DNA of 64,000 bases from NCBI GenBank assembly GCA_003117195.1, contig BDSI01000015.1:435001-499000 (forward strand). Direction: 5' to 3'. The notes below the pieces were generated by a model. It was not told the DNA's origin, did no database searches, and saw only the letters and a list, made by a program, of their open reading frames with translations. How positions within the stretch are numbered: the stretch's first letter is position 1; every line of letters starts with the position of its first letter. Made by a program: the position numbers and the translations under genes. The DNA is from Eudorina sp. 2006-703-Eu-15. Taxonomy: Eukaryota; Chlorophyta; Chlorophyceae; Chlamydomonadales; Volvocaceae. Shown here piece by piece: positions 47,019 to 58,592 of this stretch.

Positions 47019-50000
47019 CTAGTCCGCCAGTGAGAGCAGGAACGCCACGCCTCTCCGAATCCAATGGTCCTGTGAGCGGCAGCAGGCGGCAGCAGGAGGG
47101 GAGGGGAGGGGAGCGGAGGGGAGGGGAGGGCAGCGGGGGAGTTACGAGGCGGCGGGTTCTGCATCGGGGAGCGAGGTGAGGGACGGGGCGCGATCCGGCA
47201 GATGAGGGTTCTGCATAGAGGTGCTCGCGGCGGCCTCGGTGGGGTCAGGTCCGCGAGTGAGGGCACCTTTGATTGATGAGTGAGGGGCGGCATCACGCAC
47301 TCTATCCCGCCCTTCGTGGGCCCACCTAGCGCAGCCTCGATCTCGGGCAGCCAGCGCTCCGATCATTCAAGGGTAGGCCACCCGCAGCACTGGCCAACAC
47401 AAAGCCCTCCCCACCTCTGTTGTCCTCCATCCAACTCCGTCCTTGCAAACCTCCAAGCAAACACCCTTGCCCGCTTGGGCCTTATCAGCACGCACAACAT
47501 TCCCGTCTGGCGGCTCGCTCGGTGCATTCACATTCCCCATCGCATTCACAGACGTGCCAACGCCGCCGATCCCCCTCCCTCCCTCCCTCCCCGGCCCGCA
47601 CCTGCGGCTGGTCGGAGGGTATCATGAGCTCCATGACGAAGTTGGTGGAGTGGCCGGTGGTGGCCAGCACGCCGCGCCGCTCCGGGGTGCGGTACAGCGG
47701 GCACTCGTAGTGCGGGAAGGTGGTCTGGTCCGCCGCGTCGCAGGGCGACAGCTTCATCAGCGGGGCGGGGCTGAACAGCACCTGCGCGCACAGGAGCGGG
47801 GCGGGGCCGGGGCGGGGGCCGGGCGTGATGGGGAGGTGGGGGACGGGGCCGAGGCGTGAACGGGGCCGCGACGGGGCACACGGCGTGGGTCCCCAGAACG
47901 GCGAAAGCTGGGGGGGCGCTTGGCTCCCGGGCGGTTGGGTTTCAGGACGGGTTCAGCGGTGTTCGCTGTGGCAATGCGGACCGGACCAGCGCTGCGGCAT
48001 CCACATCCCACCCCCGGACCCACCCTCCCCACTCCAATGCCCCGGCTCTAAGTCACAGGCCGCACAGACCACACAGACCACAAACACACAGCCCCCCCCC
48101 GCCCGCCCACCTTGGCCAGCGACTCCTGCAGCAGCCCCGCCTCCGGATCCCACCGCGCGCCCTCCACGAACATGCCGCTGATAATGGCGCCGTCCTCGGG
48201 GGACTTCTGGTAGTGCTCCGCGTGGCCGGGCAGGCAGGCGTAGCTGAAGGTGATGGTGTCGATGGGGATGCGGTGCTTGCGCGCGTAGTTCTGCTTCACG
48301 CCCGTCAGGAAGGCGTGCGTGAAGTAGAAGCCGCTGATCCAGAACACGGGCGGCGGGCCGCGCGCCACCCAGTCGTTCATCATGCGGCAGCGCTCTATGA
48401 GGTCGGCCACGTAGGCGGCCAGCGGCTTCAGGGAGGGGTAGGACTTGTCCATCCACAGCTTGGGCACGCGGCCGTCGTACATGGACGAGCCTGGTGGTGT
48501 GGGGGAGGAACACGGGACGAGGGAGACGAGATGGGGGGCGGGGCGGGGGGCATCATGGCTGGGTCGGGGTGTGGGAATTACATCTTCCCATGTGCTTTGT
48601 TTGTGTTGTGATTATGTTGGGGACGGTGTTGGGCGTGCGGGCAGGTGGACTCCATCCGCGGTTGGGACGGGAAGGATGGAATGAGGCTGGCTGTTCCTGC
48701 CGCCACACCTTTGGTGGCGGGAGTGCCGTGGGGCCCCTGCATACAGCCCCCCAGCCAGCTTCACGCATGCTCTCGGAGGCGGCGGCGCGTGTGTTTGGGG
48801 TGGTGGTGTCGGTCCCCTCAGCAGGCAGCGAAGGCCCTCCACCGCAAACCAAGAGAAAGCCGCAGCCCCAGCTTTAGACCCGGCCCCAGCCGTCTTGCAC
48901 CGGGCCCCTCCCCGTAAGACAGCGCAACGGGTCACCTCCTCCCCTTCACCGTCACCCACCCAACGCCTCCAGGTCGGAGCTCATCAGCACCAGACCCCGC
49001 AGCGCCTTCTGCAGCGCGGCCAGGCTGTCGTGGATCACCTGCGGTCGGGTAGAGGGGGAGGGAGGGAGGGAGGACAGCAGGGAGGGAGGGAGCGGGGGAA
49101 GGGAGGGAGGGAGGGAGGGAGGGAGGGAGGGAGGGAGGGAGGGAGGGAGGGAGGGAGGGAGGGAGGGAGGGAGGGAGGGAGGGAGGAGGGAGGGAGGGAG
49201 GGAGGGAGGGAGGGAGGGAGGGAGGAGGGAGGGAGGGAGGGAGGGAGGGAGGGAGGGAGGGAGGGAGGGAGGGAGGGAGGGAGGGAGGAGGGAGGGAGGG
49301 AGGGAGGAGGGAGGGAGGGAGGGAGGGAGGGAGGGAGGAGGGAGGGAGGGAGGGAGGAGGAGGGAGGGAGGGAGGGAGGAGGAGGGAGGACAGGCGATGC
49401 CGCTCATCAGTGGCGCGACGCGAAACCCGCAGGCGCAAGGCTGCATATACGGGGCCCGGGACCCACGGGCCGCGGGACCGTGAGGGTTGCGTCCATGGCC
49501 CGTGGCGGGGCGGGACGGGACGGTGCGGCGGCGACCAGCGAGCACGGACCTCATCCCAAGCCCAGTAACTCCAAGGCGACACAGACAGCCAGCCCAACCC
49601 GCCTACTGACCATCCACCCTTCCACGGATCCACCCAACCACCCAACCGTCCACGCAACCACCCACCCACCCACCTCCAGCAGCCGATTGAAGCGCACCAG
49701 CTCCTGGCACAGCACCGTGTTCATGGACTCGTAATAGTCCACCGGGTACTTGAACCGAACCGCCTCGATGTCGAACGGCTGCGGCACGCGCGCCGTGATG
49801 TCCGCCGCCACCTCCGCCAACACCGCGTCGCGCTCCGCCGCGCCGCCGCCGCCGCCGCCGCCCCCCGCGCCGCCGCCGCTCGACGCCGCCAGCAGCGACG
49901 ACAGCAGCAGGTCCGTCTCCTGCTGGTCCTTTGTGATGTCCGCGTTGGCGTGCAGGCCGAACACCTCGGGCTCGGCCTGGATGGGCAGCGCACGGATGTA

Positions 50001-53000
50001 CGACAAGTACGAATCCACGAGGCCCTCCTGGGGGCAGTAGTAGCGGCCCGAGGGGGAGAAGGCGTAGCCCTCCTGGAGCGCGCCGGGGCAGTAGAAGATG
50101 TCGAGAATGCTCATAAGGGTGCGCCGGTCGTGCGCGTCGGTGACGCGGCCGCCGTAGTTGCACTCGCCGGTGAGGTAGCGCAGCGCGGGCAGCGGGATGG
50201 GCGCGTCATTGCCGGGCGGCATCTCGTTGAGGAACATCTGCAGCTGGCGGGCGGAGATGACAAAGTCCGGCTGCGAGAACTGGTACGGCACGTTCCAGCC
50301 CAGGGGCCCGAACTTGAGTCGCTCCTGCAGGGGGGGAAAGGAGGGTGCGCCGCCGGCGGAGCGGAGGTGGACACGACACGGAGCTTCGGCTGTCATCGAT
50401 GACCCGCGGGTCCGCTGTAACATCCTTGATAATAATGATAGGATCCCAACCTGGCCAACGCCCTGGCCGCACCTCTCATCATCCCAAAGCCAAGGGCGCC
50501 CCTCGCCGCACCCACTGCGCCCCGTCCCCCATGCTCCCGCCCGCGGGCATGCCCCTGCCGCGCCAGCCCGCACCCCCCCACACACACAGACACACACACC
50601 GGCCCACCCCTACCTGCACGAAGGCATGGAAGAAGCACAGCCCGAACAGCAGCTTCTTGAAGATGCCGGGTCGGGAGCAGCCCTCGAAGAAGGTCGAGTC
50701 GTTGACCGGGTCGCTCAGGTAGGAGCCCAGCAGGTTGGCGCGGAGGCCCTGGGGGGGGGAGGGGGAGGCGGGGGAGGGGGAGGGGGAGGGGCCGGGCACG
50801 GCCGCACACAACAAACACAAACCCACCAGGTCGGCGGTGACGACGTGGTAAATGACGCACGGAGGTGCTCGCCCACGTGCCCTACAGACACGGCCCACCT
50901 GGAATGCCTGCGCCCCTCGCTCCGTCCCCCGATCTTATGTATCGTGCATTCGCTCTGTCTGTCTCGCCCCGCTCTCGCCCTCTCGGTGTCTCCCCAGGCC
51001 GAGGTGCCAGCTGCCAACGTGCTCGCACCCAGCCCTACCCTAGCGCGGTTACGGTACCCATCCCACCCCAACCCAGTCCACTCCAAACCTCCGGGTTCGC
51101 TCCAGGCTGCTTTCCGGCCAATCCCTGGAGGGCCCCTGGTATCAGTCAGGTCCGGCGTCAAGGCGAAACCCGCATCCCCCACCGTGGTCCCGCACCCCCC
51201 CCCTACCCCCGCACCCCCCCCGCCCAGCCCCGGTCCCGCGGCTCACCTTGGGCGGGTCGTTGGTCATCTTGATGCCGTTCTGCAGCACACTGACCGGGAA
51301 GGCGGGCGAGGGGTAGGAGGTGAGCCACAGTCGGAAGGCGGGCGAGGTGTTCTCCATGGACAGCCCCTCGCACAGGCGCTCCAGGGTGGGCATCCAGCTG
51401 ACCGCCAGGTGGCAGTTCTGGAGCACCACCCAGCCGCCGCTCGCCTGGGCCGCCTCGATCAGCCGGGAGGCCTGGGGGGCGGGAGGGATAGTATGGGTGA
51501 GGGGGAGAGGGGCAGGGCCGCCGGGGAAGGGGGGCAGAGGCAGGGTGGGTTGGAAAGCGGGAAGGTGCGCTGGAAAGAGGAGCCAGGAGGCAGGAGGCAG
51601 GAGGCAGGGCTCCGATGCCCGGCAGTGTGGCGGCGTTGTGGGTCATGAGGGGCCCACACACACACCACCGCACTCCTCCGGCGCCATGCCGGCGTGTGTG
51701 CCCTCAGATGTGTCCCTTGAAGGTCATCCAGGGCAGACCTACCCACATCCCCGCGCACACCCCGCGCACACGCATGTGCACACGCGCCGGAGTCTTGCCC
51801 CCAAAACATGGCGCCAACTCCGCCCGTTGCGCTGTGACCCTGTCTCCCCCTTCCCCCTTCCCCCTCCCCCCACCTTCCCGCCACGCCCGGATCTCCTGCC
51901 CTCCTGCCGGCGCCCCTTTTCGTCAACCAAGCCAGCGACATGCCCCTCTCCCCCCTCCCCCGAGCCCCAGCCCCAACTCAGGCCTCCCCCGCACCCACCT
52001 TGGGTCCCTGGCCCTGTCCCAAGCTGATGCTCTCCACGCTGACCCGCATCACGTCCGCGTACTTGAGCAGTCCCGACATGGGGTCGGACCCCGGGGAGAG
52101 CACGAAGATGAGCGGCGTGAGGGAGGTCGAGTCCTGTGGGGGAGTCGGTGGGGAGTCGGTGGGGAGTCGGTGGGGGAGAAGAGGCGAGGCAACAACGCGC
52201 GGGGCCGGGGGGGGGGGGGCAGCGACGGATGAAGAGGTATGGGAGCGCACACCCATTCCACGGAAGGGGTCGGCGTTGGGCGGGGCGGAACCGATGGGGG
52301 CAGGCAGTTGCACGGTTCGGGGGAGATAAGGGGGCCGAAACGAACCCACCCCGCACCACATGGGACGTGCACGGATTTCTGTACCGATTTTAGGTGAGGT
52401 AGGTAGGGGGTAGGGAATAGCAAGCGGATAGGCAAGCAGGCAGATCGGTAAGTAGGTTACCAGTATGGCAAGTCGGCATGTGGGTGCGTGGGACACCGGC
52501 TGGACACAGACCCGGCTCCGAAACCCATCGCTGCAACGGGGAGCGCGGCTCGGCCCCCTTCCCGGCCCCTGGCCTCGGGCATTCCCCCTGCCCCCTGGCC
52601 CTCTGCAACCCGCCCCCCCGGCTCCCCCTACCCCCTGCCCCCTAGCCCACCTGGTAGCATCTGTCCAGGTCGAAGGGCGGCGGCTCAATGAACTTCTGCC
52701 CCATGGTGTCCAACACGTAGTTCTGGATGGCGCCTACCAGCTTGTCGGGACGGATCAGACTGCACGGAGGGGGTGTGCAGGGGGGGGAGGGGTGGGGACG
52801 GAGGATATACATACAGGGATATTAGGATATTACATACAGGGTTACAAACAGGGTTACAGGGTCATGGGTCACAGAGGGCTAAATATATTAGCCCTAGCGC
52901 CCCAACTCCCAAGGGAGGGAGGGTGGGAGAGCGCGAACGTTCACAAGGCGCCAAGGTGGCGGGACCCTACGACTGGCAGAGTTGACACCGTAGACGTCAT

Positions 53001-56000
53001 GCACCTCTGCCCAACAAACAACCATGTGGATCTAAGATACAACCCGTGACGGGGTTCAGCATCCACCACCGCCCTCCTTTGTCAATAAAGACAGCGAAAC
53101 CGCAAAAGGGCATCAGACCGATAACCGCCGATGTTGGCATTGACGGGGTTCAGCTCCACCACCGCCCCCCCTCCCCTCCCCTCCCCTCCCCGCCCCAGCC
53201 TCCCCGCCCCTCCTCTCCCCTCCCCTGCCCGGGCCCCACCGGATGATGAGCAGCTTCTGGAACGAGTCCAGCTTGGAGTTCCAGGGCTCCGGGAAGCGCA
53301 CCCGCGTGGGGTCCGCGCTGTCGTACATGGACCTCCAGGGCCCGGGGTCCTCCCGGAACGAGTCGGGTAGCGGCCGGAAAGCCTCCCAGTGCTCCGCCAG
53401 CCGCACCATTTCGGCCCAGCAACGGTCCGCCAGCCAGTCGGAGGGGTTGGGCGGCGGCTCGGCGGTGGAGATGCCGCCGGTCAGCAGGAAGCGGAACAGC
53501 GACAGGTCCAGGGACTGGTGGTCGGGGGGGGGGCAGAGAGCATGGGTTTGGAGGGGGGCCGGGGGAGGGAGGGAGGGAGGGAGGGAGGGAGGGCGGAGGG
53601 GCAGCGGGGGAGGGCGGAGGGGCACAGGCATGCGAACGGGGGAAGTCAGCAAGATCGGGTGAGATCGTATGCGAGGGAAGCACCGTAAAAAGGGTGCCAA
53701 CAGGCATCGAGTGTGTGTTAGCAAGGAGAAAAGCTGAGCCGCGAATAAGCAGAACCGTGTCCGAGTGTGTGTATGTGTGTGTTCAGACACCGCAGCATTT
53801 GACCGCTTTTGATGACCGACACGGAACCAGCGAGCCTTGCGCCACACGATCGCAAACTTGGAAAGCAGCTGCAGGTTTCTCCCTGTCAGCTGCAGGTTTC
53901 CAGCCCGCACCCGGCCGAGTCCTGCCAACCAGCCACACACACACACCTGCGGGTTGCAATTCTAAACACACCTGCTTGATGTGCGCGCGGATGGCCACTG
54001 TGAGCGAGAAGGAGAAGAGCAGCTTGTCCTTCTCGAAGAGGCTGCGGCAGATGTTGACGTAGAGCGAGTAGGTGAAGTGTGCGATGAGCGCCTCGATGCG
54101 GCGGGTGAGGTCCTTTGACTTCTCGGCGCGGGCGATGGTGTCCTCGAACAGGTTCACGAACCAGGACAGGGAGTACTGCGGAGGGGTGGGGGTGGGGGGC
54201 CAAGGGGTGTGGGTGTGAGGGCCAAGGGTTGGGGACCGTTCAGGTGCGTGGCAGGCGGCCATGAAAGGAACGCCCATCATGTCGGTGCCCCTCACGTCCC
54301 CTCTCGCCACATTGAGTTGAGATATACACACTGGTTTGGGTCGGGCATTTCGCCGTTTCGTTTGACACACAAATCTAGGGTTTACACACAGACACACACA
54401 CCCCTTCGGGGGGGTTCTTGCCAAACACACACGCTTTCCACGCACCCCTCACACACGGGGCCCCCAAACACACACACCATCGCACGCACCCCCGTATACC
54501 CACACCCTCACTGCCCGGCCCCCTTTCCCCTCCCGCCCTCCCCTCCCCCCCACCTGGTACATGGGCTCGATGGCCGCCAGGTCCGAGATGCAGAAGAACA
54601 GCACCGACACGTGCCGCGCCACCGGCTTGTAGCCCAGGCGCGTCTCGTCGATGGTGCGCTCCGTCTTGTCGGCGATCTGCTGCTTCTGGGCGATGTCGTT
54701 GGAGAGCTGCTTGGAGGAGCTGATCACGTTGATGGCGGTCTCGTCCTGGGGCAGGTGGGCGGGGGGAGGGGGAGAGGGGGGTTGTCAGTGGCAGTGGGAG
54801 GGAAGGGGGTAAAGCTGGCTAACAAAATTGAGTGGGCGGTAGGTGGGTGGGTGGGAACTTGTCCCGGCCCCTCAGCCCTACCTTCCGTCTTTTCACTACC
54901 ACCAACACCACCACCGTCACCATCATACACAGCTAAACACCGCTCTTCGTTCTAGCGACGAAGCCGCCCTTTGCCTCGGCTGCCCGCCGTTGCGCCGTGC
55001 GCCTTGCCCCGCCCTGCACCCCCCTCTGTCATCCCCGCTGTCAATCTCAAGACAGCGAAATCCCCCGCCCCCGCCCCCGCCCCCGCCCCCGCCACCCGCT
55101 CCCCGTCCTCACCTCCAGGATGTTTCCCTCACTGGCCGACAGCACCTCGATGATGCGGTCCTCGATCTCCTTGAGCTGCCTCGCGTTCTCCGCGCCCGCC
55201 AGCACCAGCCGCGTCTTCTGGTCCTCCAGCTCGGGCCGCTCCAGCCGCACCACGATGCCCAGCAGCTGGTCCTCCAGCCCCTCGGGCGTGATCATAAAGT
55301 TGAGCAGCGTCACCTTGACAGACACCTCGGGAAGGTAGTGCGGGTTGCGCATCTTGGTGGTCATGTAGAACCTATGAGAGGGGGGGAGTGGAGGGTGGAG
55401 AGGGAGAGGGACGGGGAGGGGGGCCGGGGGATGAGCGGTGGAAGTAATTCGGAGCGGGAGGGCGGGAGAGAGAGTCCAGGGGGCAGGTGGGGCGGCAACC
55501 AGCAGGGGTCGTAGTGGCGCAGTCCGGTCAAGTAGGAGTGTGGTTCCGATACAGTCGTACAGATGTCAAAGCCAGGGACGAATGCGAGCCCGCCCGCGTC
55601 CATTATTCCTGCACCGCGCCTCGCTGTCTCCGGCATACCGTATCGTCAGAACGGCACAGCGACCGCTGCAGGTCCGGACATGGCCCAACCCCGGCCCCGC
55701 CCACCACACAGCACCCCCGCCAGCCGTGGGTTCACCCCCACCTGAACGACTCGCTGTACTCGATGGTGGAGTCCCCCAGCCGGATGCACAGCCCGCCGCC
55801 CTGCTTGAACACGCTCTTGAGCAGCAGCGGCTCCAGGGTGGGGTCCAGCTCCTCGCCGATGTTCTCCAGCAGCACCGGGCTGCCGAACTGGATGGCGTTC
55901 TCCAGCCGCCGGATGTAGTCGCCGTCGGACAGCTTCATCACCTGCGCCGCGCAGCGCAGGGGGCACCGGGGACGGGTTGCGGCGCAAAGTGTCTTAAGTG

Positions 56001-58554
56001 CAATGGAATGGAAAGGACTGAAAGCCATGGGACAGGAGTGAGTGAAGTCTCACGCACTATGGGAAGGAGTGAAGATAAAAAGGAGTGCAATATAGAAAGG
56101 AGTGCAATATAGAAGGGAGGGCAGCGCAGCGGACCGGACCCGCGGGGGGGGGGGCGGTGCGGGGCTGACCCTCACGTCCGCCAGGACCTGTAGGATCCCT
56201 CCAAAGCCAACTTCCCAACCCCTAGACCCGGGCGAGACTCGCCCCAGTTTCACCCCTGACACCCCAGCACTCCCCAGCGCCTCCGCCTCCGCCTCCGGCC
56301 CTCCGCCTCTGCCCCTACCCCTCGTTTCCCCCCCCCCGCCCACACACACCACCACGCCCACCTCGAGCTTGTGCTTCCGCTCCATGTTCTTGATCCACTT
56401 GTTGGCCTGGCCCTGCGGGTCGATGAGCAGCGGCCAGCGCCGCGCCTTGGACACGATGATGCCGTTGTCGATGGAGAAAGAGTCGTTGGGCAGGCCGTCG
56501 ATGGTCCAGTCGCGGATCTTGACGGGCTCGCCCAGCACCGTCACCAGCCTAGAGGCGGGGGACGGGCAGCAGAAAAAGCGGCAAAGGAGGGGGTAGTGGG
56601 ATGCGGCCGATGCGCATACACATGCACACACGTACACACTGGTCGGGCGGGTTTCTCGCTAAACACACGTACACATCGGCCCTGGACCACGAGGGGCCAG
56701 CCCCCCCTCCCCCGGTGGCGGCGGTGCGCGGTGGTGGGCTGGTGGCTCACTTGAAGTTTTCTGAGCAGGGGATGTGCCGCTCCCGGCACAGCGCCACCCA
56801 GCTGCTGGTCGCCCGCTCCCGGTAGGCGGCCGTGAAGGCGCCCAGGTAGGCGATGAAGCCCGAGGCCAGCAGCACGTCGCCGGTCAGGTTGACGTAGTCG
56901 CCGCCCAGCTTGGCCGCAACCTGGCGGCGAGGGGGCAGGGGCGGGGGAGGCGAGGGGAGGAGAAGGTAAGGCAGGGCGGTGCAGGAGCCGTGGGAAGGGG
57001 AGGGAGGGCATGAAACGAAAACGCGGCGGCGGGCACGGCTCGGATGGGGGCGTGGAGCTTCACAGCCGCCGTGGACCTGAACAGGTAGGTAGGTGATGGA
57101 TGGAATCCCTTGGGCGGCCACGCACCTCCGTCCAGCGGCTCTTCTCGCCGCCCAGCCCCCCGATCAGCTTGGTGGCGCGGTCCAGCTTCTTCTCGCACAG
57201 GTCCACCTCGGCCTCCAGCTGGGCCTGTGGGTGCGAGTGCGGCGGGGTTAGGGACGCAGGGGCGGGCGGGGAGCGGCGTGACGGGGCAAGTGGGTCGGGT
57301 ATACTGGGACATGAGTGGGTTTCTCATTACACACACACACACACACGCGCGTGTTAGGTGCACACGCATGGCCCACAGGCTGCAGGAACTCGAAGCCTTC
57401 CAGGCGCGCGCGGAGGAGCTAAACGCCACGGTGGTCGCCGAGGCACTGGAGCCACGCGCGCGTGTTACGACGCGCGTTCAGGGAGTGATCAGCCCCGCCA
57501 ACCCGACACCCAACCCCATCGTGGCGGCCATCCTTGCGCAGCGCGCCAGCTTCTTGTCAGCCGTCGACCACCGCGAGCTTTTCGCGTCCCCGCTGCAGCC
57601 GTGGCGGGTCGTCTACGTGGTGTCTTTCTTGGACGCGCCACACCTGGGTTTCTCCCGCCCGCGTGCCCCCGGCGCCTGTTCTTGCCCTTGCGTCTGTTGT
57701 TGCCCCTGCGCCGGTGGTTGCCCCCGCTGCCCCTGCGCCTGTTATTGCCCCCGGTGGCCCCCACCCGCCGCCCAACTGCATCCCCGGCGCGCAGCATGCA
57801 TTTGCGCGCTTGGGCTTCCGGCGTAGTGGGGAGCTCTGTGAGAGTCCGCACGCCGGCAGTCCGCAGCATCTGCTATTAGTTCTTTGCCCCTGCGCTGTGA
57901 CGGCCGTTGACCGCGTTCGTACCCGGCACATCACTGCAAATTCGGCACCCGCATCTTTGCATTCCATTTGCTTTGCTCGTTTTTTCCTTCTTACTAACAA
58001 CTTTTAGGACCGTCGCGCTCACGTGTGTCCCTGTCTTGCCATCCGCCTTGCATGTCCTCCGACTTCGCTTCGCTAACCACTGACGGTGCTGCTTCGCTTG
58101 GTGCTCCCGTTTCTGCATTCAGGTCAGTATCTTTTCCTTCTGCACGGGCTGGGACGGTTGTGCCGGGCACTTGCTTGCTGTCGGCATTGCACGCGCTGTT
58201 GACGCATACGCCCTTGCTTTTGCTGCACCTTAGGATCAGTAGGTAGCTTAGTAGAGTTTTCATCTGCATTAGCCTACGACGTCATAGCCGCTGCTTCTGC
58301 TGGCGTCCCGGCGCCCACCGGCGCTCGACAACGATACGGGGCGCTGCAGCATCACGGCCTACACCACCTTGGGACTCCTTATGGCCGACATATTTCGCCC
58401 TGGCATATTGGTAACTCTGGTCTCGGTCTCAGTCGTCGGTTGCATTGCTGGACACGGGTCTGCTTATTCGCGGCTCAGCTTTTCTCTTTGATAACACACA
58501 CACACACACACATCGGCTATTGCGCTGGACTTCGCTTCTCGGGGCTCAGTTCTC

Positions 58555-58592
<38 letters not shown>

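Larger units (their letters stand above)
47019..52759 (-). other. Dynein: C-terminal domain
   Basis: [149 protein letters not shown], ending [16 protein letters not shown]. Exon 49674-50324 includes an unusual poly-Gly insertion near 49834-49875. The last exon is only 51 nt and was found by its acceptor and DHWI motif. Confidence 0.95.

Noticed and set aside
48895..49734. Plus and minus ORFs of 200-280 codons made of Gly/Glu/Arg or Pro/Ser/Leu repeats
   Set aside because: Produced by the (GGGA)n tract in a dynein intron; no unique domain and no splice support.
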